A stretch of 60,351 bases of DNA, from the NCBI GenBank assembly GCA_019359615.1, contig JAHHHA010000037.1, positions 1 through 60,351 on the forward strand. Reading direction: 5' to 3'. Each line of letters begins with the position of its first letter. Position 1 is the stretch's first letter. A model generated the notes under the pieces. It searched no databases, was not told where the DNA came from, and saw nothing but the letters and a program-made list of their open reading frames with translations. Origin of the DNA: Cyanosarcina radialis HA8281-LM2 (GTDB taxonomy: Bacteria; Cyanobacteriota; Cyanobacteriia; Cyanobacteriales; CCAP-1448). The position numbers and the translations under genes were made by a program. Below are positions 8,910-18,158 of the stretch, piece by piece.

Positions 8910-9938
8910 ATGTCTGCAACTAAACCAGAAATGCCGTTACCCGAAGTGCTAATGCAAATGATTTCGGGGAAATGGGTAACGCAAGCTATTTATGCTGCTG
9001 CCAAACTAGGGATTGCCGATTTGCTCGAAGATGGGGCTAAAAGCAGCGAGGAGTTGGCAGGATCTACCCAAGTCGATCCTCAATCTCTGTATCGCCTGCT
9101 GCGGGCCTTATCCAGTGTCGGAATCTTTCACGAAGGAGAAAATCGTCAGTTTACTTTGACCCCTCTAGCCGAATTTTTACGCAGCGACCATCCTCATTCC
9201 ATGAAAGCAAGCGCCATCTGGATCGGTGGCGAACCAGTCCACTGGCAGCCATGGGGAGAAATTCTTTACAGCGTTAAAACCGGCCAACCCGCATTCGATC
9301 GCGTTTTTGGGATGCCTGTATTTCCCTACTTCAATCAGAACCCAGAAGCCGCTGCCATCTTTGATGCCGCTATGACTGGCTTTAGCAAGCTTTTCAACCC
9401 CGCGATCGTCCCAGCTTATAACTTCTCATCAATAAACACTCTAGTGGATGTCGGCGGCGGACACGGTAGCTTTTTAGCTGCCATTCTCAAAGCCAATCCG
9501 CACTTAAAAGGGATAGTTTACGACCTGCCCCAAGTCATTGCTGGAATCGATCGACATTTATCTGAGGCTGGACTAGGAGAACGATGTCAAGCGATCGCAG
9601 GCAGTTTCTTTGATTCCGTACCCAGCGGTGGCGATGCCTATATCATGAAAACCATCATCCACGATTGGAGCGACGAGAAAGCGATCGCTATTTTGAAAAA
9701 CTGCCATCGGGTGTTGCCAGCCAACGGCAAAGTTTTAGTAGTCGATAACGTCATTGGCTCCCCTAACGACCCCTCAATTGCTAAGTTCCTCGATCTGGAA
9801 ATGCTGTTGATGACTACTGGGGGGCGGGAACGCACGGAAACTGAATTCCGAGATTTATTCGCCGCTGCTGGTTTCCAACTCACCCGCATCGTGCCTACTC
9901 AATGCCCGTTAAGCATCGTTGAAGGCGTGCGGGAATAA
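8910..9938 (+). CDS. SAM-dependent O-methyltransferase (plant-OMT/CrtF-like)
   Basis: 342 residues. Residues ~15-100 form the dimerisation winged helix (QAIYAAAKLGIADLL, QSLYRLLRALSSVGIF). The SAM-binding loop is VDVGGGHGSFLAAIL, followed by IMKTIIHDWSDEKAIAILKN, whose His-Asp pair is the usual general base of small-molecule O-methyltransferases. A GAGGAG-like Shine-Dalgarno (CTGAGGAGATATC) precedes the ATG. Relatives methylate hydroxylated carotenoids, phenolics or polyketides; no biosynthetic partner lies beside it, so the substrate is open. Confidence 0.88.
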   Translation: MSATKPEMPLPEVLMQMISGKWVTQAIYAAAKLGIADLLEDGAKSSEELAGSTQVDPQSLYRLLRALSSVGIFHEGENRQFTLTPLAEFLRSDHPHSMKASAIWIGGEPVHWQPWGEILYSVKTGQPAFDRVFGMPVFPYFNQNPEAAAIFDAAMTGFSKLFNPAIVPAYNFSSINTLVDVGGGHGSFLAAILKANPHLKGIVYDLPQVIAGIDRHLSEAGLGERCQAIAGSFFDSVPSGGDAYIMKTIIHDWSDEKAIAILKNCHRVLPANGKVLVVDNVIGSPNDPSIAKFLDLEMLLMTTGGRERTETEFRDLFAAAGFQLTRIVPTQCPLSIVEGVRE

Positions 9939-10009
9939 AGGGAAAAGAGGAGAAATTTTAGCTTGGTTGGCTTGACTGTGGCGATTGTTTCCACAGTTGG
10001 AAAATAATT

Positions 10010-10243
10010 ATGATTCAAAACGAACATCAATACCAAGTCACCCAAGATCGACTCAAAGATTTAGAACAGGCATTAGTCGAACTGTTGAAAATCAAAGACA
10101 ATTTACTTCAGCGTCAATTTTCATCTCGACAAAATGGATTGCAAATAACGATCGACAATTTGCGGCGAGAAATCGCTGAATATGACAGTTTAAAACAATT
10201 GTCAATAAATGCCTCCGGTACGCTGCACGAATGCAATTCTTAA
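10010..10243 (+). CDS. Small protein resembling the N-terminus of HigA-type antitoxins
   Basis: 77 residues, charged and helical. It opens MIQNEHQYQVTQDRLKDLEQ and contains LQITIDNLRREIAEYDSLK, the pattern I know from the N-terminal helical region that precedes the HTH in many cyanobacterial Xre/HigA antitoxins. Here the frame stops right after that region, so no DNA-binding HTH is present. It may be a stand-alone short form or a truncated antitoxin. No toxin gene is adjacent; the next gene is convergent rnj. Coding status is supported by composition and similarity to that remembered pattern only. Confidence 0.6.
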   Translation: MIQNEHQYQVTQDRLKDLEQALVELLKIKDNLLQRQFSSRQNGLQITIDNLRREIAEYDSLKQLSINASGTLHECNS

Positions 10244-10255
10244 TTCACAATTTCC

Positions 10256-10298
10256 GGTAGCACCAACCTCTCGATCGCATCGAGGTATTGGCGCTACC
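10256..10298. terminator. Hairpin between convergent genes
   Basis: GGTAGCACCAACCTC pairs with GAGGTATTGGCGCTACC across a loop containing TCGATCGCAT, giving a stem of about 15 bp with one bulge. It lies midway between the stop of the small antitoxin-like gene and the stop of rnj, a position expected for a bidirectional terminator, but no strong T-run follows on either strand. Confidence 0.55.
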
Positions 10299-10337
10299 AT
10301 CATATGGCAAGGGATTAATTGCGAATTGATTTGATTT

Positions 10338-12095
10338 CTAAGAAGCGATATTGGCCGTGGGACGCTGGCGAGTTCTTCCCACCTTAACAGTTGGTTCCTC
10401 TGGGGTTTGCAGTAAGAAGACTAACAGGGGACGACTTTGAAGTTCGCGCCGAACTAGTCGGTCTAACTCGCGCTCGATTTGCACTTGTATCCCCGCCCAA
10501 TCAACGTCGGTTTCAGTGCCGTTGAAAGAACGGAAAAATTCATTGTGCCGATCGCTCAATACCGTTTCGATCTTCTTCTGGACTAGGTTTTGCAACATCG
10601 ATCGCTCTACTGAGGTTACTATACCTCGCAGGTGAACTTCTGGTTTGGCTATCAACTTACCTTGCCAATCGATCGCTGCTGCTACTGTAACTACTCCATC
10701 TTCAGCTAGCTGCTGCCTTTCCTTCATTACGTTGTCGTGGACGACTCCAGAATTATCAACTAGTTGAATACCCGACGGAACTTGGCCGGCAATGCCAATT
10801 CCCGACTCAGAGACTTCGACGATATCGCCGTTGTCGATAATCACCATGTTGTCAGCGGGAATGCCTAAACTCTGAGCGGTTTGGGCGTGTTTCACCAGCA
10901 TCCGATGCTCGCCGTGGACTGGCAAGAAATATTTGGGGCGAGTCAAAGCCAGCATCAACTTTTGATCTTCTTGACAGCCATGCCCGGAAACGTGAATGCC
11001 CTTTTCCCGGCCGTAGATGACTTTGGCCCCTTGCATCATCAGCTTATCGATCGTGTTGACTACCGCGATCGTATTTCCAGGAATCGGGTTGGCAGAAAAT
11101 ACTACCGTGTCGCCCTGACGGATTTTGATGTCTCGATGTTCGCAGTTGGCAATTCGAGTTAAAGCTGACATCGGTTCGCCTTGAGAACCTGTAGTCAAAA
11201 TTAGTACCTTATCGTCGGGTAAATTCCGAATGGCGTGCAACGGCTCGAAGATATTATCCGGGCATTTGATGTAACCTAGATTGCGGGCTTGAGCGATCAC
11301 GTTCAACATCGATCGCCCGACTACTGACACGATACGATTGTGCTTTTGGGCCAGGTTGAGCAAAATGTTGACCCGATGAACTGACGAGGCAAAAGTCGTT
11401 ACTAGCAGTCGTCCTTGTGCTTCGGCAAAAATGCGATCGAGGTTGGGAGTAACGGAACTTTCGGAAGCGGTAAATCCTGGGACTTCTGAGTTAGTCGAGT
11501 CGCTAATCAGGCACAGAACCCCTTTGGCCCCATGTTCTGCCAACCTGTGTAAATCGAAGGTTTCGCCATCTACTGGGGTGTGGTCGATTTTAAAGTCCCC
11601 CGTGTGAATCACTACGCCAGCGGGAGTATGAATGGCTACGCAACAACTATCCGCGATCGAGTGGGTATTGCGAATGAATTCCACTACAAAAGATTTACCG
11701 ATTCTGACGATATCGCGCGGGGCTATTCGCCTCAATTCGGTGCGGTTGGCTACGCCAGCTTCTTGCAATTTGCCTTCTAATAGCGACATGGCTAATCGCG
11801 GTCCGTAGATGACGGGAATATCGAATTGCTTGAGATGATAGGGAATCCCGCCGATATGATCTTCGTGCCCGTGAGTGACAATCATGCCTTTGATTTTGTG
11901 CCGATTTTCTCGCAGATAAGTCATATCCGGCAGCACGATATTGATGCCGTGCATCCCATCGCTGGGAAATGCCAACCCGGCATCTAATAGCACGATTTCG
12001 TCGTCGATTTCAAATACGCAGGTATTCTTACCAATTTCATGCAGCCCACCGAGTGGAATAATTTTGAGAGTGAGTTTTGAGCCGTTATTTGTCAT
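10338..12095 (-). CDS. rnj: Ribonuclease J
   Basis: 585 residues of the metallo-beta-lactamase/beta-CASP RNase J family. THGHEDHIGG (74-83) binds the two zinc ions, HTGDFKIDHTP and SGHGCQEDQKLML complete the metallo-lactamase and beta-CASP motifs, and PVHGEHRML is present near 395. The C-terminal domain (~465-560) is the usual RNase J C-domain with a short basic tail. It performs 5'-3' exonucleolytic and endonucleolytic RNA turnover and rRNA maturation. It lies downstream of dapA on the same strand, an association with asd-dapA seen in other cyanobacteria. Confidence 0.95.
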   Translation of the reverse strand: MTNNGSKLTLKIIPLGGLHEIGKNTCVFEIDDEIVLLDAGLAFPSDGMHGINIVLPDMTYLRENRHKIKGMIVTHGHEDHIGGIPYHLKQFDIPVIYGPRLAMSLLEGKLQEAGVANRTELRRIAPRDIVRIGKSFVVEFIRNTHSIADSCCVAIHTPAGVVIHTGDFKIDHTPVDGETFDLHRLAEHGAKGVLCLISDSTNSEVPGFTASESSVTPNLDRIFAEAQGRLLVTTFASSVHRVNILLNLAQKHNRIVSVVGRSMLNVIAQARNLGYIKCPDNIFEPLHAIRNLPDDKVLILTTGSQGEPMSALTRIANCEHRDIKIRQGDTVVFSANPIPGNTIAVVNTIDKLMMQGAKVIYGREKGIHVSGHGCQEDQKLMLALTRPKYFLPVHGEHRMLVKHAQTAQSLGIPADNMVIIDNGDIVEVSESGIGIAGQVPSGIQLVDNSGVVHDNVMKERQQLAEDGVVTVAAAIDWQGKLIAKPEVHLRGIVTSVERSMLQNLVQKKIETVLSDRHNEFFRSFNGTETDVDWAGIQVQIERELDRLVRRELQSRPLLVFLLQTPEEPTVKVGRTRQRPTANIAS

Positions 12096-12580
12096 TTTGA
12101 TTTGAGATGAAAGGATAATAAAGACGAAAAATTGTTGAGCGCCGATGCAGCTTTTACATAAACCTGGTAGCTAAATCCAAATTTTGGATACTTAACGCAG
12201 ATCAAAGCAGATTAACGCCGATAAACGCAGATGCAATTGATGAGTTATCGACTTTGGCAAGAGATATTGTGGAGTATCTAGAAACCTAAAAGTCAGCAAA
12301 AAGAATGTTTGCTTCCCGTAGATTGCTTCTTGGGTAGCGATATGAACTGGATGGTTTGGAGTTAATTTAATCTGTAGTCATTTGCTCCTTTTTAAAAGTG
12401 TTTAGTTTCGAGTCAAAATTTGCATTTATCCAAGACAGGTTATTGATTTAAATAGTTTCCAGCAACTTTATCTATAGCTGTAAACATTCAAGAGTAAAGT
12501 CTGAACTTCTGAACTTCTGTTGGCGTTCGCGTAGCGTGCGCTTTGCGCTTAGCCTGCGCTCGGCGCATACTTCTGAACTC
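12096..12580. other. Repeat-bearing spacer between rnj and dapA
   Basis: No supportable gene. The stretch contains AACGCAGAT/GATTAACGCCGATAAACGCAG short repeats (12.19-12.23 kb), a CTGAACTTCTGAACTTCTG heptameric run near 12.50 kb, and the GCGTAGCGTGCGCTTTGCGC type GC-rich dispersed repeat at 12.52-12.57 kb well known from Nostocales/Oscillatoriales spacers. Given 485 bp, rnj probably has its own promoter here, but I cannot point to one with confidence. Confidence 0.5.
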
Positions 12581-13474
12581 CTAAGCTATCAATGAAAGCT
12601 CCTTCATAACTGCTTCTAACTTCTTATTTAACTCTTCTGGCATATCTCCCAGCGGTAGGCGAGTAGAACCAACCTGCCAGCCTTGCAATCTTAAAGCTGC
12701 TTTAATCGGAATCGGATTAGTAGTATAAAAGATCGCTTTAAACAGGGGAAATAATTGCAGGTGAATTTGAGTTGCTACCTGTATTTTACCGCTTTCAAAC
12801 GCTCTCACCATTTGTTGAATTTGAGAGCCAACGATGTGACTGGCAACGCTGACGATCCCTCTTCCACCTACAGATAAGATCGGTAAAGTCAGGGAATCGT
12901 CTCCAGAATAAATGGCAAAGTCGTTAGGTGTCCAGCAGCGAATTTGAGTTACTCGATCGAGATTACCGCTTGCTTCTTTAATCGCTACAATATTGGGAAT
13001 TTCTGCCAATCTAGCTACCGTTTCTGGTAGCAAGTCTTGCCCCGTCCTACCAGGTATATTATATAACATTATCGGTAATTGAGGACAAGCTTGGGCGATC
13101 GCCTGAAAATGTTGATAGAGTCCTTCTTGCGGCGGTTTGTTGTAATAGGGAACGACTTGTAAAGAGCCATCTAATCCTAATTTAGCAGCTTTTTCGGTAG
13201 CGGCGATCGCCTCTTTAGTCGAGTTAGAACCAGTACCAGCCAAAATTTTTGCCTTGCCGCTGACGGCTTTTTGCACCACCTGAAATAGTTGGTATTCTTC
13301 ATCCCATGTTAGCGTAGGAGATTCACCCGTCGTGCCGCATACTACGATCGCATCGGTGCCATTGTCAACTAGATGGGCCGCTAACTTTTCGGCGACTTCA
13401 TAATTAACGCTACCATCTGCACCGAACGGCGTTACCATTGCTGTAATTACTCGCCCAAAATCGATCGCCTGCAC
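12581..13474 (-). CDS. dapA: 4-hydroxy-tetrahydrodipicolinate synthase
   Basis: 297 residues, TIM barrel of the DapA/NAL family. It condenses pyruvate with aspartate semialdehyde in lysine/diaminopimelate synthesis. [10 protein letters not shown] holds the catalytic Thr-Thr, LYNIPGRTG the catalytic Tyr and substrate-binding Arg, and VAIKEASGN the Schiff-base Lys. The frame starts with GTG. Its immediate upstream neighbour is asd, which makes its substrate, so the pair forms a pathway unit. Confidence 0.95.
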   Translation of the reverse strand: MQAIDFGRVITAMVTPFGADGSVNYEVAEKLAAHLVDNGTDAIVVCGTTGESPTLTWDEEYQLFQVVQKAVSGKAKILAGTGSNSTKEAIAATEKAAKLGLDGSLQVVPYYNKPPQEGLYQHFQAIAQACPQLPIMLYNIPGRTGQDLLPETVARLAEIPNIVAIKEASGNLDRVTQIRCWTPNDFAIYSGDDSLTLPILSVGGRGIVSVASHIVGSQIQQMVRAFESGKIQVATQIHLQLFPLFKAIFYTTNPIPIKAALRLQGWQVGSTRLPLGDMPEELNKKLEAVMKELSLIA

Positions 13475-13601
13475 TACTAACTCCTCAAAGATGGTTTTTA
13501 ACGAACCACACCAGACACAGTAAAGATATCAGCTTATCAATGAATTGCCATATCTGTGTTCATCTGTGTTTATCTGTATCCATCTGTGGTAAAAAAAGAA
13601 T

Positions 13602-14642
13602 TCATGCTAGCAAACTAGATACCGATCTAACTAAATTCTTCGCTACCAACAATTCAGCAATTTGTACGGCATTCAAAGCCGCACCCTTGCGAATTTGATC
13701 GCCACAGAGCCATAATTCCAAGCCACAGGGATGAGAGATATCTTGACGAATTCTCCCCACCAAAACCTCATCTTTACCAGTAGCATCGATCGGCATCGGA
13801 AAATAATTGGCTTGCCAGTCTTCTACCAATTTTACTCCAGGGGCAGTTGCTAAAATTTCTCTAGCTTTAGCTACCGAAAAAGGCTCGCTAAACTCTAGGT
13901 TAATCGCTTCTGAATGAGCGCGGAGTACGGGAACCCGCACGCAAGTTGCCGTAATTTGCAAACTTGGAGCATTAAATATCTTGCGAGTTTCGTTGACCAT
14001 TTTCATTTCTTCCTCGCAATATCCTCGATCGTCGATCGGCGTATTGTGAGGAAATAGATTAAATGCCAAGGGATACGGGAAAATATCTGGCTTGGGCGTT
14101 TCCCCTCGCAGAATTGCTCTGGCTTGTTCTTCCACTTCTGCCATCGCCCTAGCACCAGCACCGCTGGCCGATTGATAGGTAGCTGCTACTAGACGTTTAA
14201 CAGGTTGAACCTGATGCAAAGGCCAAACAGCTACGTTCATCAAAATGGTCGTACAGTTGGGATTAGCGATAATGCCCCGATGGTCTTTAGCCGCTTCTGG
14301 ATTGACCTCCGGCACGATCAACGGGACTTCTGGTTTCATCCGAAAAGCACTGGAATTATCGATGACGACAGCACCCGCTTCTACCGCTTTGGGTGCCCAA
14401 GCTTTGGATGTAGAACCTCCCGCCGAAGCCAGCACGATGTCAATGCCATCAAAAGAGCGATCGCTCACAGCCTCAACTGGTAAGTTCTGCCCTTTAAATT
14501 CTAGAGTCGTACCGGCCGATCGAGGCGAAGATAGTAACTTCAAATCGGCTAAAGGAAAATTACGGCTTTCGAGCAACTGGAGCAACTCAGTCCCCACTGC
14601 TCCCGTAGCCCCTAAAATAGCAACTTTATATAAAGCGTTCAT
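13602..14642 (-). CDS. asd: Aspartate-semialdehyde dehydrogenase
   Basis: 346 residues from the ATG at 14642; a TTG two codons upstream is a less likely start. It reduces aspartyl phosphate to aspartate semialdehyde with NADPH. AILGATGAVGTELLQLL is the nucleotide-binding loop, ANPNCTTI carries the catalytic Cys, YQSASGAGARAM lines the active site, and the C-terminal RVPVLRAHSEAINL contains the catalytic His. It heads the asd-dapA(-rnj) series. Confidence 0.95.
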   Translation of the reverse strand: MNALYKVAILGATGAVGTELLQLLESRNFPLADLKLLSSPRSAGTTLEFKGQNLPVEAVSDRSFDGIDIVLASAGGSTSKAWAPKAVEAGAVVIDNSSAFRMKPEVPLIVPEVNPEAAKDHRGIIANPNCTTILMNVAVWPLHQVQPVKRLVAATYQSASGAGARAMAEVEEQARAILRGETPKPDIFPYPLAFNLFPHNTPIDDRGYCEEEMKMVNETRKIFNAPSLQITATCVRVPVLRAHSEAINLEFSEPFSVAKAREILATAPGVKLVEDWQANYFPMPIDATGKDEVLVGRIRQDISHPCGLELWLCGDQIRKGAALNAVQIAELLVAKNLVRSVSSLLA

Positions 14643-14649
14643 AGTCAAT

Positions 14650-14773
14650 TGTCAGTTGTCAGTTGTCAGTAGTTAATTCTTCCCCCTCTCCCCTGCCTCC
14701 CCATCTCCCCATCTCCCCATCTCCCCCTCTCCCCTGCCTCCCCTGATCTCCTTCTCCCCCTCTCTCCTTAAGT
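14650..14773. repeat. GTCAGTT and CCCCATCTC tandem short repeats
   Basis: CAGTTGTCAGTTGTCAGT is followed by a long pyrimidine-rich tract with iterated CCCCATCT units (14.69-14.74 kb). A purine-strand counterpart (GGGGAGAT units) lies at 53.70 kb and GTCAGTT units at 56.86-56.89 kb. Non-coding, polymorphism-prone tandem repeat. Confidence 0.7.
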
Positions 14774-15082
14774 CTACCCTTCAGCCTCGCGATTAATAGC
14801 TGTCTGAGCGCCAATCTTAGCAGCAAGTTTAGCTAACGCAGTCAAAACCCCGATCGACAATACAGTAGTCAGAATGGCATAGGTATAAAGTCCGGCTAGA
14901 GAGTCTTCAGTCTTAAACACCGCCTTGATTGTCGCTTTAATCGCTTCATTCCAGGCTAGGGCGGCCACTAACCCTAATGAAGCAGATGCCAGCGTAATCA
15001 TGGTTTGAACGAATACGCGGGCGTTTTCTAGAGAAGCAGTACGTAAAGATTTAAGGTGGTTGGCCATAAGTTGAGATAGCAT
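14774..15082 (-). CDS. Small two-helix membrane protein (DUF5654-like)
   Basis: 102 residues. Two hydrophobic segments, TMITLASASLGLVAALAW (about 27-44) and LYTYAILTTVLSIGVLTALA (about 65-84), are separated by a charged loop with KATIKAVFKTED. This is the layout of the DUF5654 family, function unknown. It is divergent from tig with only 35 bp between the two starts, so promoters must overlap coding sequence or the true start is the downstream ATG at 15067. Confidence 0.75.
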   Translation of the reverse strand: MLSQLMANHLKSLRTASLENARVFVQTMITLASASLGLVAALAWNEAIKATIKAVFKTEDSLAGLYTYAILTTVLSIGVLTALAKLAAKIGAQTAINREAEG

Positions 15083-15117
15083 AATAGATTACTGCAAGCA
15101 TAATAATACTGCAATAA

Positions 15118-16692
15118 ATGAAAGTTACTCAGGAAAAGCTTCCCGCGAGCCGGATTGGGCTAAAAATAGAGATTCCAGGCGAGATGTCCCAACAGGTCTA
15201 CAACAAGGTAGTCAAAGATCTGTCGCGCTCGGTGAAAATTCCTGGATTTCGCCCTGGCAAGGTGCCACCTCAAATTATGCTCCAGCGCCTCGGGACTGAA
15301 AGAATTAAACTAGCAGCGTTGGAAGACCTCATTCAAGATGGTTTTCGCGAAGCTCTCAAGCAAGAAGAGATCGACGCGATCGGCAATTACCAAGTGTTAT
15401 CCTCATTAGAGGATTTGGCCAAAGATTTTCAACCGGGAGAACCTTTTACCTTTTCGGCATCGGTGGACGTACCGCCGGAAGTGCAAGTCACAGATTACAA
15501 GGGCTGGAATGTCAAAGCCGAAGAGACGGTTTTTGAAACTTCTGAAGTAGACAAGTTTTTGGCAGAACGCCAGAAGGAAAAAGCTACCTTGATTCCGGTA
15601 GAAGGACGCGCCGCCCAGGAAGGAGATGTGGCTGTAGTAGACTACAACGCGCGATTTGCTGAAGCTGAAGGTGAAGAGGGCGAACCTGAAGAAATTCCCG
15701 GTTTGAAAGCGACTGATGCGGAAATTGAGTTAGAACCAGAGCAATTTCTGCGAGAGATGGTTGAGGGCATAATCGGCATGAGTGCTGGAGAGACTAAAGA
15801 TGTCTCGATCGCTTTTGATGAAGACTATCCTAGAGAAGATTTGGCGGGCAAGAATACGGTTTTTACCATCACTCTCAAAGATATCAAAGAAAAAGAATTA
15901 CCAACTTTAGATGATGACTTTGCTCAAGAGGTCAGCGAGTTTGAAACTTTAAGCGAACTGCAAGAATCTTTGACATCTCGCTTTCGCGAGCGGGCTGAGA
16001 AAGCTACTACTGAAAGCATCAACGACGCACTGGCAAAAGAATTACTCAACCACGTCGAAATCGATCTGCCCGAAACCTCGATCGAGCGAGAAGTCGAAAC
16101 CATGCTCAGGCAAACTGTAGCCCAATTGAGCAGTTACGGCATGGATGTCAAAAAGATGCTGAATGAAGAAATGGTTTCGCAGTTGCGAGAAAAATCTCGC
16201 CCCGAAGCGATCGATCGCCTGAAGCAGTCTTTAGGACTTGAGGAAATAGCCAAACGGGAATCTTTAGAGGTAGACCCGGAGGCGCTAGCAGCAGAAGTAG
16301 AGAAGTGGAAAAAAGAACTTTCCGGGCAATCGATCGATGAAAATCGATTGCAGGAAGTGGTAAAAAGCGATTTGCTCAAAGAGAAAACTCTCAAATGGCT
16401 GCAAGAACAATCGGCTGTAGAACTCGTACCCCTCGGTTCGCTCTCGAAGGAAGAAGAAACTGAAGAAGCAGAACCAGAACCTCAAGTAGAAGCCAAGCAA
16501 GCTGAAGAAGCAGAAGAGGAGCAAGCCAAACCAGAGCCTCAAGTAGAAGCTAAGCGAGCTAAATCGAAGACTGCGGTAGAAAACACCCCAGCAGAAGCAG
16601 AAGCAGAGGCAGCCCCGCCCAGCCCCCAAGAGGACGAGCCGCCCACAGAAGAGGAAGCCAAACCGAAAACCCGGAGAAAAACCAAAAAGTAG
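15118..16692 (+). CDS. tig: Trigger factor, ribosome-associated chaperone/PPIase
   Basis: 524 residues. The N-terminal ribosome-binding domain has FRPGKVPPQIMLQRLG, which includes the GFRPGKxP signature; the FKBP-type prolyl isomerase domain follows (GDVAVVDYNARF to DYPREDLAGKNTVFTITL), then the helical C-domain. The last ~75 residues are an acidic/Ala/Pro-rich tail (EPEPQVEAK repeated twice) ending in a basic TRRKTKK, longer than in many bacteria. In many cyanobacteria tig precedes clpP-clpX; here a convergent methyltransferase follows instead. The protein binds nascent chains at the ribosome exit. Confidence 0.95.
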   Translation: MKVTQEKLPASRIGLKIEIPGEMSQQVYNKVVKDLSRSVKIPGFRPGKVPPQIMLQRLGTERIKLAALEDLIQDGFREALKQEEIDAIGNYQVLSSLEDLAKDFQPGEPFTFSASVDVPPEVQVTDYKGWNVKAEETVFETSEVDKFLAERQKEKATLIPVEGRAAQEGDVAVVDYNARFAEAEGEEGEPEEIPGLKATDAEIELEPEQFLREMVEGIIGMSAGETKDVSIAFDEDYPREDLAGKNTVFTITLKDIKEKELPTLDDDFAQEVSEFETLSELQESLTSRFRERAEKATTESINDALAKELLNHVEIDLPETSIEREVETMLRQTVAQLSSYGMDVKKMLNEEMVSQLREKSRPEAIDRLKQSLGLEEIAKRESLEVDPEALAAEVEKWKKELSGQSIDENRLQEVVKSDLLKEKTLKWLQEQSAVELVPLGSLSKEEETEEAEPEPQVEAKQAEEAEEEQAKPEPQVEAKRAKSKTAVENTPAEAEAEAAPPSPQEDEPPTEEEAKPKTRRKTKK

Positions 16693-16748
16693 CCGTAGGT
16701 TGGGTATAGCTCTGCGAAACCCAACAAGCCCAACCAGAATACCTCATG

Positions 16749-17714
16749 TTAGCGATCGCTTTCCCGTTCAAAAATAGCGATCGCTTTCTCCATCAACCCA
16801 TCTGGCAATCGATTTGTCGCTCCATCTTCAGTATTTTGAAACAGAACTGTAAACGCTCCTGCCCCCAGTCGGCTTTGAGGAAACATCCGATAGCAATTGA
16901 GAGCGGTCAGATCGGATCGATAATCGGCTAAGCGATCGATTTCTACCGTTCTAAATTGGGGAAACTTCTTTAAAAACCATTCACAAACTCGTTCGTTTTC
17001 TTCGATCGAATAAGTACAAGTCATATAAGCTAAATAACCTTGTGGCGCGACTACTTGGGCTGAATTAGCTAAAATTCTTTTTTGACGATTGGCATTTTGA
17101 TTAATCGTTGCTGGATGAAAGCATCCAGGTGCTTTACCACCCTTAGCTAATAAAGATTGACCGCTGCAAGGCGCATCGACGATCGCTAAATCGCTAGTAC
17201 GAGCAAATTCTTTCGCTAAAATGCTCGAATCTAAGTTCAACAAAACTGCTGGCTGAATCTGGCAACGCTTTAAATTAGAATGCAACATCCCCAAGCGTTT
17301 GCCGATCGCTTCGTTAGATATTAATAAATTTGGCCGTAAAGCCTGCCAAGCAAAAATACTTTTGCCACCAGGAGAAGCGCAGATATCAAAAACTAAATTT
17401 ACTGGCTTTTGAATAGCTAACAAAACAGTCGCAGCAAATACTGAAGAAAAATCCAGACAGTAAAAATACCCTGCTTGATGATAAGGATGCTTGCCAGGTT
17501 TAGCATCTAAAGACAAGCGATCGACAAACTTTGGTTGCCAACTAGTTGCTGGTTCGATCGTAAAAGGCCAATTTTCTGGCTGCTCCCGACACCAAAGAAT
17601 AGCAGGATAAAATGGTTGAGGATTTGTTAAGGCTTCAATAAATTTGTCTCGTTCGATCGCATCGGCAAATAGCTGCCGACTCAATTTAAGTAATAACTTA
17701 GAAGGCTCTGTCAT
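16749..17714 (-). CDS. RsmB/NOP2-type RNA m5C methyltransferase
   Basis: 321 residues from the ATG at 17714; a GTG three codons upstream is also in frame. SAM motif I is CASPGGKS, motif IV DAPCSGQSLLAKGG, and motif VI MTCTYSIEENE, which together hold the two cysteines of RNA (cytosine-5) methyltransferases. SRLGAGAFTVLF closes the fold. There is no N-terminal NusB-like domain and no PUA-like tail, so it is a short RsmF/RsmB relative acting on rRNA or tRNA cytosine; the target base is not predictable. Convergent with tig. Confidence 0.88.
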   Translation of the reverse strand: MTEPSKLLLKLSRQLFADAIERDKFIEALTNPQPFYPAILWCREQPENWPFTIEPATSWQPKFVDRLSLDAKPGKHPYHQAGYFYCLDFSSVFAATVLLAIQKPVNLVFDICASPGGKSIFAWQALRPNLLISNEAIGKRLGMLHSNLKRCQIQPAVLLNLDSSILAKEFARTSDLAIVDAPCSGQSLLAKGGKAPGCFHPATINQNANRQKRILANSAQVVAPQGYLAYMTCTYSIEENERVCEWFLKKFPQFRTVEIDRLADYRSDLTALNCYRMFPQSRLGAGAFTVLFQNTEDGATNRLPDGLMEKAIAIFERESDR

Positions 17715-17904
17715 CGATCTCACTGTTGGTGGTCAATTTTCAAACTGTCACAAGCGATCGAGCTTGTGGGTTAGCAAGGATTAAGATAGCGATAAAAAAT
17801 AAACTCATACCATTTTGCTAAATACCTGTTACATATAAATTGCTTGTAGGGGTGCAATACACTGCATTGGTGTCAAGTTAGGGCTAGAACCATTACTGGG
17901 CCTC

Positions 17905-18085
17905 AATCTTCAGCGCCAACCGCCTGGGGTTCAAAACCCCCGGCTAATAGCACAAGTCCACTGAAGTGGACTAAATTTACCATCATTGAGTCCTCTTTAG
18001 AGGACTTTAGCTATGAGGCAGGGGTTTTCAACCACTGACGGATAAAGGTTTTGACCGTTAACTTGACACCAATGAATACATTGCG
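17905..18085. repeat. Dispersed palindromic repeat, second copy
   Basis: This 435-bp spacer carries CCTGGGGTTCAAAACCCCCGG, AGTCCACTGAAGTGGACT, AGTCCTCTTTAGAGGACT and CAGGGGTTTTCAACC, the same modules as at 3.08-3.23 kb in opposite order. TTAACTTGACACC and ATTGCGCCCCTACCC at its right end also resemble the sequence beside the first copy. The repeat runs into the apparent 5' extension of the next reading frame, which argues against the longer start of that gene. Confidence 0.7.
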
Positions 18086-18158
18086 CCCCTACCCAAGATG
18101 TGTTGCTCATGCCGATATACCAACCCTTTATCAAGATGTTTGGAGCGTCGAAATCCCT

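Noticed and set aside
18051..18158. 36-residue extension of the DUF2157-like protein
   Set aside because: It is coded by the repeat at 17.9-18.1 kb; the ATG at 18159 gives the conserved start.
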